Source of the DNA: a virus
Virus record (IMG/VR): IMGVR_UViG_3300029286_000058
Coordinates: 1-50,754 of that record
Reading direction: 5' to 3' (one strand)
Length of the DNA stretch: 50,754 bases
Shown: positions 8,252-16,516 of the stretch, one piece after another
Numbering within the stretch: the stretch's first letter is position 1
How the letters are laid out: the number at the start of each line of letters is the position of its first letter
The notes under the pieces: generated by a model
What the model was told of the DNA's origin: nothing
Databases searched by the model: none
The model's input: only the letters and a program-made list of their open reading frames with translations
Program-made: the position numbers and the translations under genes

Positions 8252-8397
8252 TATAATCCTACCTCCAATCGCCAATCTACTTCAGCAACTAAATTATAAG
8301 GACATGCATCGCATGCATAAGGCTCAAAACATTCTGGCTGACCCTCATTTGTACATGCCCCATTGACTACATCCCATTTCTCAAATAAATATTCCAT
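8251..8397 (-). CDS. Cys-rich mini-protein
   Basis: A 48-residue ORF (MEYLFEKWDVVNGACTNEG...) with a CFEPYACDACPYN cluster and one earlier Cys, fitting a four-Cys metal site. AAAGGAG six bases before the ATG, and a one-base TAATG overlap with the next gene, support translation. Confidence 0.5.
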   Translation of the reverse strand: MEYLFEKWDVVNGACTNEGQPECFEPYACDACPYNLVAEVDWRLEVGL

Positions 8398-8709
8398 TTA
8401 TTTCTCCTTTAATATTCTGAAAAAATCTTCTAAATCTAATGTTACTAATTTTCTTCCATTGATATTTTCATTAACTAAGAAGCAGAATTTTTTAGTATTA
8501 ATGGGTAAATTATTGTTTAAATGAAGCCATACGTCTTCTTTGATTGTGAAATCTTTCGTGTTACGTACTTTGCACTCTCCGAAGGCAAAAGAACATTGAA
8601 TATCTTTCTGCTTACAATTAGTATAAAGTCTAGCATTGGGGTCAATCTCTTTAACCTTTGATAAAACATATTGTTCAAGTTTATCGCCAACTTGCCTAGT
8701 AGTTTTCAT
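8398..8709 (-). CDS. PD-(D/E)XK-type nuclease candidate
   Basis: A 103-residue protein from the ATG at 8709 (SD TGAGG). It has a possible small restriction-endonuclease-like core: E12 in VGDKLEQYVLSKV, D36 in KQKDIQCSF, and the ExK pair E45/K47 in GECKVRN, then a long loop and a C-terminal strand KFCFLVNEN. Spacing fits archaeal-type Holliday-junction resolvases and other minimal PD-(D/E)XK enzymes. Activity is inferred from four residues only. Confidence 0.5.
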   Translation of the reverse strand: MKTTRQVGDKLEQYVLSKVKEIDPNARLYTNCKQKDIQCSFAFGECKVRNTKDFTIKEDVWLHLNNNLPINTKKFCFLVNENINGRKLVTLDLEDFFRILKEK

Positions 8710-8867
8710 TAAAACCTCAGTGGATTCTTTTTTAACTGTGCATCTAACATTATTGAAGCAATTACTTCTAAACAATCATTGCAGGTACAGCCTTCCCATT
8801 TTAAACTTTTAGCTTTTACTAATACCTGTTCTTTTTCTTCTTTCGTCAATCTTTTCATTTCAGACAT
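8709..8867 (-). CDS. small helical protein with CTCNDC cluster
   Basis: A 52-residue ORF: charged helix (MKRLTKEEKEQVLVKAK), then WEGCTCNDC, then another helix. AGGAG lies six bases before the ATG. Its stop overlaps the start of the nuclease-like gene. Probably a metal-binding helical hairpin; function unknown. Confidence 0.5.
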   Translation of the reverse strand: MSEMKRLTKEEKEQVLVKAKSLKWEGCTCNDCLEVIASIMLDAQLKKNPLRF

Positions 8868-8868
8868 T

Positions 8869-9039
8869 TTAGACTCCTAGTATTAACTTTAGTAATGAAA
8901 ATTTATAATTATCACAAAATTGATGAACGTTATCTAATTCTATAATTTTTAATACTACATTCTTCCTGCAATCCATACCAGAAACATCTGATTCATCTGA
9001 ACAATAGCAATATTTACAGTACCTGCATTTTTTAAACAT
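8869..9039 (-). CDS. Cys-rich mini-protein
   Basis: A 56-residue protein beginning MFKKCRYCKYCYCSDE, with a CRYCKYCYC run plus later cysteines at MDCRK and FCDNY. The ATG at 9039 is chosen for AAAGG five bases upstream; a longer reading would start inside the HNH gene. It overlaps the HNH stop by eight bases. Confidence 0.5.
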   Translation of the reverse strand: MFKKCRYCKYCYCSDESDVSGMDCRKNVVLKIIELDNVHQFCDNYKFSLLKLILGV

Positions 9040-9523
9040 TTGTGCCTTTCTTAATGTTTTCATTTTCCCACAATGGTTGAAGGTTTGTATAGTGAAAACA
9101 TTTACGCTGTTCTTCAGATTTAGTCAAATTAAAGAATGAGCAAGGTATAATATGGTCTATTTCCCATTTCCCGTAATTTTCCCATGACATACCTTCTGAA
9201 AATAAATTCTTTAAATACACCTTCAAAAAATTGATATCACACCCTAAAAGATTAACAGTTGTGTCCGATTTCTGTTTTCTGTGTAACGCTTTAAATAATC
9301 TTGCTCGTAAATTATATTTGATTCTTGCATTAATATCTCTTTGCAATCTTCTTTTTCGTGCATTTTCATGTTGGACTAAAAGTTTTTTTCTGTTCTTTTT
9401 CCTATATTCTTTTTGATAAAGTGCTATTTCATCTTTATGTTCAACAACATAAATCTTATGAGAATTCAGTATCTTCTCTTTATTTCTCAGATAAGATTCA
9501 TGCCGTAATTGTTTCTTGTCCAT
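9032..9523 (-). CDS. HNH homing endonuclease (DHI-PC family)
   Basis: A 163-residue protein: basic coiled N terminus (KIYVVEHKDEIALYQKEYRKK), the linker NLRARLFKALHRKQKS, VNLLGCDINFL, and the nuclease core YGKWEIDHIIPCSFFNLT followed by CFHYTNLQPLW. Seven genes of this family occur in the window; this copy has IIPC in place of IRPC. It lies just after the primase-helicase with a one-base overlap. Homing function is inferred from family and placement. Confidence 0.82.
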   Translation of the reverse strand: MDKKQLRHESYLRNKEKILNSHKIYVVEHKDEIALYQKEYRKKNRKKLLVQHENARKRRLQRDINARIKYNLRARLFKALHRKQKSDTTVNLLGCDINFLKVYLKNLFSEGMSWENYGKWEIDHIIPCSFFNLTKSEEQRKCFHYTNLQPLWENENIKKGTNV

Positions 9524-11397
9524 TATATTCCACCTTCTGATGTTAGTTCTTTGGTTTCGAAATTGTATTTACAGGGTATTGTTGAATTTCTGTAATTTCC
9601 ACGGGGGTCTCTCAGTTTATCAACCTGCCAATGACCACTACTCCCGTCTTCCGCATCCATAAAATATCTTGCTGCTAATGCTGGCATCTGAACTACCATG
9701 GACGGAGCATACCAGTCAAACGAAGCAGGTTTGAGTTGCATAAAGATAACCAAAATCCCACCTTTACGTGCCATTTCTTCTGTAAAGAATTTAAATATTG
9801 TATCCGTGTTCTCTTTTTCAGAAACCAATAACCAGTCCAGTATTGTGAATGCACTTGGTTCAATTTCAATTGATAATGGATTTCCATGATATGCTTGATA
9901 AAAATCATTTTCTTTTAATCCTAACTTACTTGCGGTTTTTTGATACCTACTTCCTGATTCGGAATAAATATAATAAGGTTTTATTCCTTGCTTAACTAAT
10001 TGATGAATAAAATTCATACTGGTAGTAGTTTTTCCAGTTCCGGGAGTAGCACCTAATAATATAATATCTCCCTCTTCGAAATCCTGTAAATATTCAAAGT
10101 AAGGCATCTTATATTTAAGCGCAGTACCTATCTTACCCCAACTATCGGTCCATTCTACTCTTTCTCTAACCTTATATCTACCTCTTGATAATCGTATCGC
10201 TTTACCTTCTTTAACAAACTTAGATAAATATTTATCTACAATCGCTCGGGATAATTTTAAATTATCCATTATATCTTTCGCATTAACATCGTTCTGTAAC
10301 ATTTTAAGATACTCATAAATTGCCTGTTCTTGCGTAGTATCTTCGGCAGTTTTATATTTATCTAATGAACCAACCATTGCCTGAATTGCTTGCTGTGGCA
10401 TTGGATTCTGTAATAAATTACGATTCATTAAACTCAAAATAAATTCTGTCTGTTCTGAATTAAATTTATTAATCAGTATACCACCTAATTTAGTGAATGT
10501 ATCATTACAACATCCATCTAAACCGTTATTCACTAATTCAATTACTCCGTCGGAAGATGAAGATATTTTGGCAGGTTCTTCTACCTTTCTACCTACTTCT
10601 ACCTTCATTAATGCCAACAGTTTAACCTTAACCTCGTCGGAAAATGATTTAATTTCTGAATTAACATTTTTCCAATTATAATTTAACGTTTCCAATTTAG
10701 ATGGTTGAACTAAAATCTGACCGCCATCATTTCTAACATCAATTTTTAATCCAGCAATATCCACCGTCTGAGTAATCTCTTTATCGTATTTAAAAACATA
10801 ATGTACTCCTGAATGTGCTGTATTTTGCATCAATGTATTTGAATCATTCATTAATTGAATTAATTCTTTTCTCTGTGCTTCTAATTCTGGAGTTGCCAAA
10901 ACCTTATTATCTACATCAATGACAGTGATACCGCTAACTTCTCCGGTTCTAAGACCTATGTTATACCCATTATTTAACCATTTAATCCAATCCATCTTTT
11001 CTAAATGAGTAACATTTGTCCAATCTTTCTCAATCGGATGCTTTCCGTTTTTAGCTATCGGGACTAAAGACCAAGCATTTTTCTTATATACCTCTAATTC
11101 AGAATAAATGTCCACTGCAAAAGAATTAATTAAATACTCTGTAATCTGAGCATCTGAATAATTCTTTTTCTCCTCCTCTAGTATTCGGACTGCATCAAAA
11201 AAAGTTCCTCTCCAACCACATTGCATGCAGGTAATTTTTTGTGTACCTGAAATAGTTGTGGCAGTAGGACTTTTTCCAATGTATTTATGTCCTGCTAGAT
11301 TTGGACATGTAAATAGATTCTGTCCATTCTTGCTTGTTTTCTCAAAAGTTTTTAACTTACTTTTAAGATAATCAAATAATCTGTCATTTATCTCCAT
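9523..11397 (-). CDS. primase-polymerase/helicase fusion
   Basis: A 624-residue replication protein. Residues 31-60 hold a zinc site (C31, H37, C57, C60). Residues about 110-235 match a bifunctional primase-polymerase: GYNIGLRTGEVSGITVIDVDN with acidic D161/D163, then HSGVHYVFKY (H195, H199) and KIDVRNDGGQILVQPS. A winged-helix-like segment lies at 355-410. Residues 445 onward are a RecA-fold ATPase with Walker A GATPGTGKTTT (449-459). This would prime and unwind DNA for the family B polymerase downstream. The N-terminal zinc finger plus Prim-Pol plus P-loop is a known phage arrangement. ATG with GGGAGAG upstream. Confidence 0.85.
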   Translation of the reverse strand: MEINDRLFDYLKSKLKTFEKTSKNGQNLFTCPNLAGHKYIGKSPTATTISGTQKITCMQCGWRGTFFDAVRILEEEKKNYSDAQITEYLINSFAVDIYSELEVYKKNAWSLVPIAKNGKHPIEKDWTNVTHLEKMDWIKWLNNGYNIGLRTGEVSGITVIDVDNKVLATPELEAQRKELIQLMNDSNTLMQNTAHSGVHYVFKYDKEITQTVDIAGLKIDVRNDGGQILVQPSKLETLNYNWKNVNSEIKSFSDEVKVKLLALMKVEVGRKVEEPAKISSSSDGVIELVNNGLDGCCNDTFTKLGGILINKFNSEQTEFILSLMNRNLLQNPMPQQAIQAMVGSLDKYKTAEDTTQEQAIYEYLKMLQNDVNAKDIMDNLKLSRAIVDKYLSKFVKEGKAIRLSRGRYKVRERVEWTDSWGKIGTALKYKMPYFEYLQDFEEGDIILLGATPGTGKTTTSMNFIHQLVKQGIKPYYIYSESGSRYQKTASKLGLKENDFYQAYHGNPLSIEIEPSAFTILDWLLVSEKENTDTIFKFFTEEMARKGGILVIFMQLKPASFDWYAPSMVVQMPALAARYFMDAEDGSSGHWQVDKLRDPRGNYRNSTIPCKYNFETKELTSEGGI

Positions 11398-11435
11398 TTT
11401 CTCTCCCGATAATAGTAAGTAAACTTAAATAAACG

Positions 11436-12101
11436 TTAGTCTTGTTTTAAATAATCTAATAATGAATCTGCAACGATGCGTGTAACTTGTGCAATACCTT
11501 CTGGGTCTAATCCGTCGAGACATTGAGCTCCACACAATACTGCTGCTGCTGCATTTAATGCATTACCTTTTTGAATTTGAGCTGTTTTTTCTGGAGAATC
11601 ATAACCACCCGATTTGGGTTTCCATTGTTTCTTTACTGGATTCTTTTTATTGCATGCAAAACATTTCGTATATTTATCATCTTTTAATGCCACTCCACAA
11701 TCAACACATTTTGGACCTATGGCTGTATCTGTCTTCACTTCTTCGTTTACCGCAGGGGTAGCTTTTGCTGCAATATTACATTCATAACATTTTTTAAATT
11801 TTCCATCTTTTAATTCTTTCCCACAAACAGAACATGTAAATCCAGTTGCAGATGGTTTAGGTGCTTCTTGTTTAACTGGTTCAGGCGCTTTTTGTGCAAT
11901 TGGCGCAGTAACAGCTGTTCCCCGAATATCGGAAACTTTTTTAATCTTTCCGTTCAATTCGTAGACGACAACAACTTCGTCTCCTTTATTAAACTTCTCT
12001 AATAATGATGCATCGGCAGCGTTAAACCATCCATCAATACCTGTAATAATAAATCCTTTCTGATTTCCAGCTTTTGCCCCAATAACTCCTTTAATCTCCA
12101 T
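11436..12101 (-). CDS. double zinc-ribbon protein, possible ssDNA-binding
   Basis: A 221-residue protein. Residues 1-60 form a small beta-rich domain (KGVIGAKAGNQKGFII, GDEVVVVYELNGKIKKV) that could be an OB fold. A Pro/Ala linker leads to two similar zinc ribbons, CSVCGKELKDGKFKKCYEC and CVDCGVALKDDKYTKCFAC, probably an internal duplication. The C terminus is helical and ends acidic (DYLKQD). Position just upstream of the primase-helicase suggests a single-strand binding or mediator role. The OB fold is inferred from strand pattern only. Confidence 0.55.
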   Translation of the reverse strand: MEIKGVIGAKAGNQKGFIITGIDGWFNAADASLLEKFNKGDEVVVVYELNGKIKKVSDIRGTAVTAPIAQKAPEPVKQEAPKPSATGFTCSVCGKELKDGKFKKCYECNIAAKATPAVNEEVKTDTAIGPKCVDCGVALKDDKYTKCFACNKKNPVKKQWKPKSGGYDSPEKTAQIQKGNALNAAAAVLCGAQCLDGLDPEGIAQVTRIVADSLLDYLKQD

Positions 12102-12112
12102 TTGTCCCTCCT

Positions 12113-12718
12113 TTAATTAATCTTTGCATGTTTTTTTAAATTATCAATAGCCCACAGTGGCTGTAAATTTGTATAATGGAAACATAATTTCTGTTCTGAT
12201 TTCTTTGTTAAATCAAAAGAAGCACACGGTTTTATGTGGTCGATATGCCATTTACCGTAATTACTAAAAGACATTCCGGGTTGGAACTTTGACTGTAAAT
12301 ATAATCGCAATAAATCGATATTACATCCTAATAATTTCGTAGTAGTAGATGATTTAACATTATGTTTTAAAGCATGCCATATCCTACACCTTAAACTTTT
12401 TCTTATTCGGTAATTAATATCATTTCTTCTTTTATTAAATTCATATTTCTTTTGACATTGTAATACTTCTATTTTATTTTTTAAATAATAAACTCTCTTA
12501 CGTTCACGAATTTCAACCGAATGAGTTTTATCATATACCTCATGTTGTTTATCAATCTTTATTTTATTCTTGATATAATATGCTTTTCTTTGTCTTTTAC
12601 GCATCAAATCATATTTCCTATAATTTCTTAAATCATTTAGTCGTGAACATCCAGCAGTACAGCATTTCTGTCTACCTTTTGGTTTAAAAATAGTTTTGCA
12701 AATCTTACATTTTTTCAT
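12113..12718 (-). CDS. HNH homing endonuclease (DHI-PC family)
   Basis: A 201-residue protein with an N-terminal zinc knuckle (CKICKTIF...CCTAGC), a long basic coiled region with repeated YYxKNK-type segments, and the nuclease core YGKWHIDHIKPCASFDLT followed by CFHYTNLQPLW. It is inserted between the flap endonuclease/DnaJ-type finger genes and the zinc-ribbon gene. The start overlaps the upstream stop by four bases. All key HNH residues look intact. Confidence 0.85.
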   Translation of the reverse strand: MKKCKICKTIFKPKGRQKCCTAGCSRLNDLRNYRKYDLMRKRQRKAYYIKNKIKIDKQHEVYDKTHSVEIRERKRVYYLKNKIEVLQCQKKYEFNKRRNDINYRIRKSLRCRIWHALKHNVKSSTTTKLLGCNIDLLRLYLQSKFQPGMSFSNYGKWHIDHIKPCASFDLTKKSEQKLCFHYTNLQPLWAIDNLKKHAKIN

Positions 12719-12900
12719 TTCACACTGTCCATGTCGTAGGCATATTTTCCTACGGTCATGATATAATGATAATCTTTTATTTTTCCGGTTCCATCACATC
12801 TAATACAATTTTTTCTTAACTGAGAATTTCCTTGTGCTTTTGGATTGCAGCATCCACATAATTGATTCCTTATTTTTTTAATAACTTTAACTTTAATCAT
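12715..12900 (-). CDS. DnaJ-type zinc-finger mini-protein
   Basis: A 61-residue protein starting MIKVKVIKK with CGCCNPKAQG and CIRCDGTGKIK, i.e. half of a DnaJ-like CxxCxGxG finger. AGGAGG precedes the ATG. Its start overlaps the end of the flap-endonuclease gene by eight bases. Such fingers mediate protein or nucleic-acid contacts; the partner is unknown. Confidence 0.6.
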   Translation of the reverse strand: MIKVKVIKKIRNQLCGCCNPKAQGNSQLRKNCIRCDGTGKIKDYHYIMTVGKYAYDMDSVK

Positions 12901-13636
12901 TATTCCTCCTGTATAATTTATCAATATCAGCAGCAATACTTCTATACGGTAATTTTTTGGTATATAAATTCTTCGGAAGAAATGACCGAAATTTTTCCAA
13001 TATTGGTTGTTCAATAAAATCCGGTAAAGGATTAATTAAATCTACAATTTTTTTACGTTTATCAAATTCCATTTCTGAAGACGGTACTGTAAGTAAATTA
13101 TCTGAAACATCTCCATGTATCTTTTCCATTAAAACTTTCATTGGATTTTTTACTATTTTATATTTTTTAGTCATGGGAGAAAATATTTTTACATTTGGAA
13201 AGTTACAAAGCATCTCCCAGTCTTTATCTGAACTTACTAAAATTATTTCCCGGTCTGTATAATATCTACATGCAACTGAAGCCCAATCATCGGCTTCTAC
13301 TTTATATGTCTTACAAAAATACCACGGTAATGCTAAATCTAAAACTTCAATAAATTGATTAAATTCGTCATATACTGTTTTCCACCACGTTGAATCTTCC
13401 TTTGATTCTCTAAAATCTTTGCGCTGGGCTTTATAAACATTATCGATTTCTTTTCTCCATGAACCATAATCAATCGCAGCGATGACGATATCGTCTTTTC
13501 CTAAACCAATTTTCTTTAAATATCCTATACACATCCTAAGAAACGTATATGTAACTGGTACTTCCTGCATATGTCGATATGCAAAGATTGCTCGGTGCAT
13601 CACATACCCAAAGTCAAGTACGATTACCTTACTCAA
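12893..13636 (-). CDS. 5'-3' exonuclease / flap endonuclease
   Basis: A protein of about 247 residues that would remove RNA primers and 5' flaps. Conserved FEN positions: KVIVLDFGYVMHRA (first Asp), IAAIDYGSWRKEI and YKAQRKDFRE (helical arch), YKVEADDWASVACRYY, ILVSSDKDWEML and GDVSDNL. The helix-hairpin-helix part appears short. TTG at 13636 is preferred because GAGAGG lies six bases upstream; a GTG at 13651 is the alternative but lacks a SD. It overlaps a small membrane peptide gene. Confidence 0.8.
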   Translation of the reverse strand: MSKVIVLDFGYVMHRAIFAYRHMQEVPVTYTFLRMCIGYLKKIGLGKDDIVIAAIDYGSWRKEIDNVYKAQRKDFRESKEDSTWWKTVYDEFNQFIEVLDLALPWYFCKTYKVEADDWASVACRYYTDREIILVSSDKDWEMLCNFPNVKIFSPMTKKYKIVKNPMKVLMEKIHGDVSDNLLTVPSSEMEFDKRKKIVDLINPLPDFIEQPILEKFRSFLPKNLYTKKLPYRSIAADIDKLYRRNND

Positions 13637-13736
13637 TTTCTTCCTCTCCACTATTACTATAATCTAAAATAATTATAACTGTAACGATTATAACAATAAT
13701 TAATAATATTCCTAAAAATATAGATAAATTACTCAT
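13629..13736 (-). CDS. single-span membrane mini-protein
   Basis: A 35-residue ORF: MSNLSIFLG, then a run of Ile/Leu/Val forming one transmembrane helix, and an acidic tail (NSGEEEIE). Its 3' end carries the SD of the flap-endonuclease gene, and it overlaps the preceding ribbon gene by eight bases. Function unknown; small hydrophobic peptides are common in phage early operons. Confidence 0.45.
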   Translation of the reverse strand: MSNLSIFLGILLIIVIIVTVIIILDYSNSGEEEIE

Positions 13737-13812
13737 TTAATAATTCTCCACAAGCAGAACATAAGTTCTGATTTTCTTCATTTAATGCACCACATATAGG
13801 ACAAATTTTCAT
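13729..13812 (-). CDS. 27-residue zinc-ribbon peptide
   Basis: A minimal ribbon: MKICPICGALNEEN then CSACGELLNE, two CxxC pairs thirteen residues apart. Start and stop both overlap neighbouring genes (TAATG before, eight bases after). This is a complete zinc-ribbon fold at the lower size limit. Coding status rests on motif and packing. Confidence 0.5.
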   Translation of the reverse strand: MKICPICGALNEENQNLCSACGELLNE

Positions 13813-14261
13813 TATTTCTCCGTCTTTAAATATTCTTTTCTGTTTCCTTCAACACGGTCTCTACAATCATAAAACAGTGATTCTGCTGACTTGATGTACC
13901 CGCATAAAATATCTCGGGTATTTCGATACAATCTTACTGCGTCTTTCGCCTCGACCGTGGTCGAACCATCAGTAAACTTTCCACCTGTAGTTTCTGCTGT
14001 CTGTTTTTTGATTACATAGAATCTGTATTCTTTCTGCTTCTTTAAACTTAATGCCTGGCTATATATGGGTTGAAGATTCGCAATAATAGCACTCAATTGC
14101 GTCTTAGCAGTATTAAGTTCATCAGTGGTCGTCAATACTCCACCAGCTAGTTGACCATTGATACTATCAATCTCATTAAAATAATCTTTTGCTAATTTAC
14201 CTAATAACTTCGCAATTTCTTCATCTGATTCAAAATACTTTACCATATCATCATAACGCAT
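13812..14261 (-). CDS. helical protein, unknown
   Basis: A 149-residue, largely alpha-helical protein: N-terminal acidic helix (YFESDEEIAKLLGKLAKDYF), a middle coiled stretch (LNTAKTQLSAIIANLQ), and a conserved-looking C-terminal block with KKQTAETTGGKFTDGST and DCRDRVEGNRKEY. It sits immediately downstream of the bS21 homologue. No family recognised. Confidence 0.6.
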   Translation of the reverse strand: MRYDDMVKYFESDEEIAKLLGKLAKDYFNEIDSINGQLAGGVLTTTDELNTAKTQLSAIIANLQPIYSQALSLKKQKEYRFYVIKKQTAETTGGKFTDGSTTVEAKDAVRLYRNTRDILCGYIKSAESLFYDCRDRVEGNRKEYLKTEK

Positions 14262-14461
14262 TATTTCCTCCTTTGTTTTTTATCTAATCGATTTTGCTCA
14301 GAAGGCTTAATATAATACCTGCGAGCCTTCACTTCTTTTAATATTCCTAATTTATCAACATTCTTGATAAATGATTTAAGCATTTTTTCAAATGCATAAT
14401 CTACAGGAACATTCTCTGGAAGTTTTACTTCTGCAAATTTCTTTTCTTTAGGGTCTGCCAT
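14261..14461 (-). CDS. ribosomal protein bS21 homologue
   Basis: A 66-residue basic protein. From residue 20 it aligns with bacterial S21: FEKMLKSFIKNVDKLGIL corresponds to the first helix, KEVKARRYYIKPSEQ matches the signature around the Arg-rich turn (in E. coli EVRRREFYEKPT), then a basic tail KKQRRK. bS21 binds the 30S platform near the anti-Shine-Dalgarno and affects initiation. Phage copies are known and are thought to replace the host protein on ribosomes. The ATG at 14461 is used; a GTG three codons earlier is possible. Family call is strong; effect on host translation is inference. Confidence 0.8.
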   Translation of the reverse strand: MADPKEKKFAEVKLPENVPVDYAFEKMLKSFIKNVDKLGILKEVKARRYYIKPSEQNRLDKKQRRK

Positions 14462-14462
14462 T

Positions 14463-14699
14463 TTACTCACTCACGAACTTTTTGGTATCTAGTTCGCCTG
14501 TTTTTGACTGGTCTGCTTTTAGTTCACCAGTTGTTACAAATTCCCGGTCTAATCTCTTAGTTTTACCGGCTATTTTAATTTCTACTTTTCCTAACATTAC
14601 TTTTCTTACTAATAGAATTACTGCTACACATGTGGTTCCTACTAGCGTTAAATCAATTGCTGCGAAAATTATAAAAGCTATTGTTAATGCGTCTCTCAT
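14463..14699 (-). CDS. single-span membrane protein
   Basis: A 78-residue protein with an N-terminal membrane segment of about 25 residues (ALTIAFIIFAAIDL through VAVILLV) and a charged C-terminal domain (KVEIKIAGKTKRLDREF). Overlaps the upstream gene by four bases. No signal peptidase site is evident. Function unknown. Confidence 0.6.
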   Translation of the reverse strand: MRDALTIAFIIFAAIDLTLVGTTCVAVILLVRKVMLGKVEIKIAGKTKRLDREFVTTGELKADQSKTGELDTKKFVSE

Positions 14700-15067
14700 T
14701 TCTCTTCCTCCGATTTAGATTTTAATATTTCAAATAAATATCCCTGAATGTTAAATAAAATTGCACATAATACTCCTTCAAAAGTTAATTCTTCTTTGGT
14801 TATATCATCATAACGTTTATAACCCCGATGCATAAACCATAAGTCTAAAAAATGTCTCCATGTTGATTTAATATAAGCGTCTTTGGGTATTCCTTTTTGC
14901 CAATTATCAGAATCCCTTAATTTTCCATCGGCTTGTATCCGATGTTTAGTCATATAGTTACCAAATTCCTCAATAACTAATGGACTAAAAAATCCTTCAT
15001 AATCATTCTTTCCTGCATCTGTATTACGTGTAGCCCCGGAACCAAACTGTCTCATCTCAGTTGACAT
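14696..15067 (-). CDS. dATP/dGTP diphosphohydrolase-like protein (DUF5664 type)
   Basis: A 123-residue protein matching the N-terminal domain seen in phage dATP/dGTP pyrophosphohydrolases: FGSGATRNTDAGKNDYEG, the NWQKGIPKDAY block, STWRHFLDLW and an acidic helix ending in CAILFNIQGYLFEIL. Such enzymes trim nucleotide pools, and some (MazZ) support 2-aminoadenine genomes. No PurZ-like synthetase is present in this window, so base replacement is not supported here. The next gene is a nucleoside deoxyribosyltransferase-like protein, which strengthens a nucleotide role. Confidence 0.65.
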   Translation of the reverse strand: MSTEMRQFGSGATRNTDAGKNDYEGFFSPLVIEEFGNYMTKHRIQADGKLRDSDNWQKGIPKDAYIKSTWRHFLDLWFMHRGYKRYDDITKEELTFEGVLCAILFNIQGYLFEILKSKSEEEK

Positions 15068-15666
15068 TATTTCTCCTCTTTCTTTTCTGTTTCAATTTTA
15101 GGTTCTTTTCTATGTAAGTGGTATTTTTCATCTATATAAATTAGGTATTGATTTAGGTTCTCGAAAAATTCTCCTCCAACTGCTTCGATTCCCAAAATTA
15201 AACTCTGAGGCAAATCTCTTTTAGGAATATTAGTAATGAGATAAACTGGAATATTGCTATCTATGGCTACTCCAATTTCAAAATACGTTCCGCAAGGTTT
15301 ATCGCCAATTTTTAAAACAAAAGTTAACCAATCGCTTGCGTGAACATAATCTAAATCTCCTCCAATATGCACTACATTTCCTTCAGCATTTAATTCGTTA
15401 TGACCTTTCCAGATTTGTTTTCCGGTTTCTTGTAATAAATCTCTTTTACCAGAAGCAACCCACCCAACTATCTTTTCAATAGCAGTAGCTGCAGAAATAC
15501 CAGTCTTAGCAGCTTCTAGTTTAGCCGGATTAATTGGGAATACATTCCTCATAAGAAGTTCCTTTTCAACTTCTACACGAGAAGCAATACCTCCGTCTTT
15601 TTCGGCTGTAATTGACATTGCTCCTATGAGATAACTTGAGTATTTATAACCTTCTATTTTTTTCAC
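15067..15666 (-). CDS. nucleoside 2-deoxyribosyltransferase-like protein
   Basis: A 199-residue protein. YLIGAMSITAEKDGGIASR resembles the nucleotide-binding first strand, and the C-terminal half carries HASDWLTFVLKIGDKPCGT then FEIGVAIDSNIPVYLIT, matching the D...GT.xEIG.A.....PV pattern of this family. The enzymes exchange or hydrolyse deoxyribose-base bonds. Here it may salvage or remove particular nucleotides together with the neighbouring diphosphohydrolase-like gene. The charged Glu/Lys tail is extra. The catalytic Glu would be in FEIG. Confidence 0.65.
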   Translation of the reverse strand: MKKIEGYKYSSYLIGAMSITAEKDGGIASRVEVEKELLMRNVFPINPAKLEAAKTGISAATAIEKIVGWVASGKRDLLQETGKQIWKGHNELNAEGNVVHIGGDLDYVHASDWLTFVLKIGDKPCGTYFEIGVAIDSNIPVYLITNIPKRDLPQSLILGIEAVGGEFFENLNQYLIYIDEKYHLHRKEPKIETEKKEEK

Positions 15667-15667
15667 T

Positions 15668-16516
15668 TTAACTCACCCCTCTCAAGAATTCTAATATTAC
15701 ATTTAATCTTACACAACCATGTATAGTCCAAACAGGAGCATCTGCAAACGGTTGTATCGGGACTAAATGCGACATAATTCCCACTAATTTACCTTCTCTG
15801 GTGTAAATTCCCCCGCCTGAATTTCCAAAATAAGAGGAAGTAGCTATCATGTACATAAAATTTCCTCTATACATTATTGCTCTTGCATCACTTACGACAT
15901 CTTCTACTCCCATTGGGTTTCCTACTATATAAAGTTCATTTGAGGTTTCTGGTTCTATATCTGCTATCTCCACATATATTTTAGGAACAATATTAATATT
16001 TTTAGGTCTTAATAAAATTAAATCATTACCATTTTCGGTTAATTCCTCGTCGTATGCTATTTTTACAATCTCTAATTCACATATCATTACTCCATTTTCA
16101 TTAAGGGATAATTTATCTTCTGGTTTACTAGCCATATGTCCAGCAGATAATACATAAAAATTATTTTTCCATTTAATAGTAACTCCACTTCCAGTTGCAC
16201 CTATACTTTCGTTGAAAACCATTACGTTTATTTGCTGTAATCGAGCTTCTAATTCTAATTTCGTTATTTTTTCTAATACGGGAACTTGCTCAATTTGTTT
16301 AATTAATTTGCTATAATTTTCCTTAATTTCTTCGGAAATTCCTTTAAGACTATAGGAATTTAAATTTTCAGATGACTTCATCTGAGATTCTAAATTATCA
16401 ATTTTATTCTTCAATATTTCATTATTTTGAAATTGAAGAACAGAAGAAACAATAATCGCAGCAATAATTATCGAAGCTACAGCACATTCGATTAAATCTT
16501 CATAGAATTTTTTCAT
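15668..16516 (-). CDS. membrane-anchored trypsin-like serine protease
   Basis: A 282-residue protein. Residues 11-28 are a transmembrane helix or uncleaved signal anchor (CAVASIIIAAIIVSSVL). A coiled coil follows (30-95), then a trypsin/HtrA-type domain: H127 in VLSAGHMAS, D165 in NGNDLILLRP, S233 in YFGNSGGGIYT, with EGKLVGIMS after it. All three catalytic residues are present. No PDZ domain is seen. The protease would face the far side of the membrane or periplasm. Such a protein in a phage early region is unusual; the substrate is unknown (host surface or phage proteins). Confidence 0.82.
   Translation of the reverse strand: MKKFYEDLIECAVASIIIAAIIVSSVLQFQNNEILKNKIDNLESQMKSSENLNSYSLKGISEEIKENYSKLIKQIEQVPVLEKITKLELEARLQQINVMVFNESIGATGSGVTIKWKNNFYVLSAGHMASKPEDKLSLNENGVMICELEIVKIAYDEELTENGNDLILLRPKNINIVPKIYVEIADIEPETSNELYIVGNPMGVEDVVSDARAIMYRGNFMYMIATSSYFGNSGGGIYTREGKLVGIMSHLVPIQPFADAPVWTIHGCVRLNVILEFLRGVS

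Noticed and set aside
14696-15067. 2-aminoadenine (Z) genome pathway
   Set aside because: Only the diphosphohydrolase-like gene is present; there is no PurZ or DatZ in the window and the DNA polymerase is family B.
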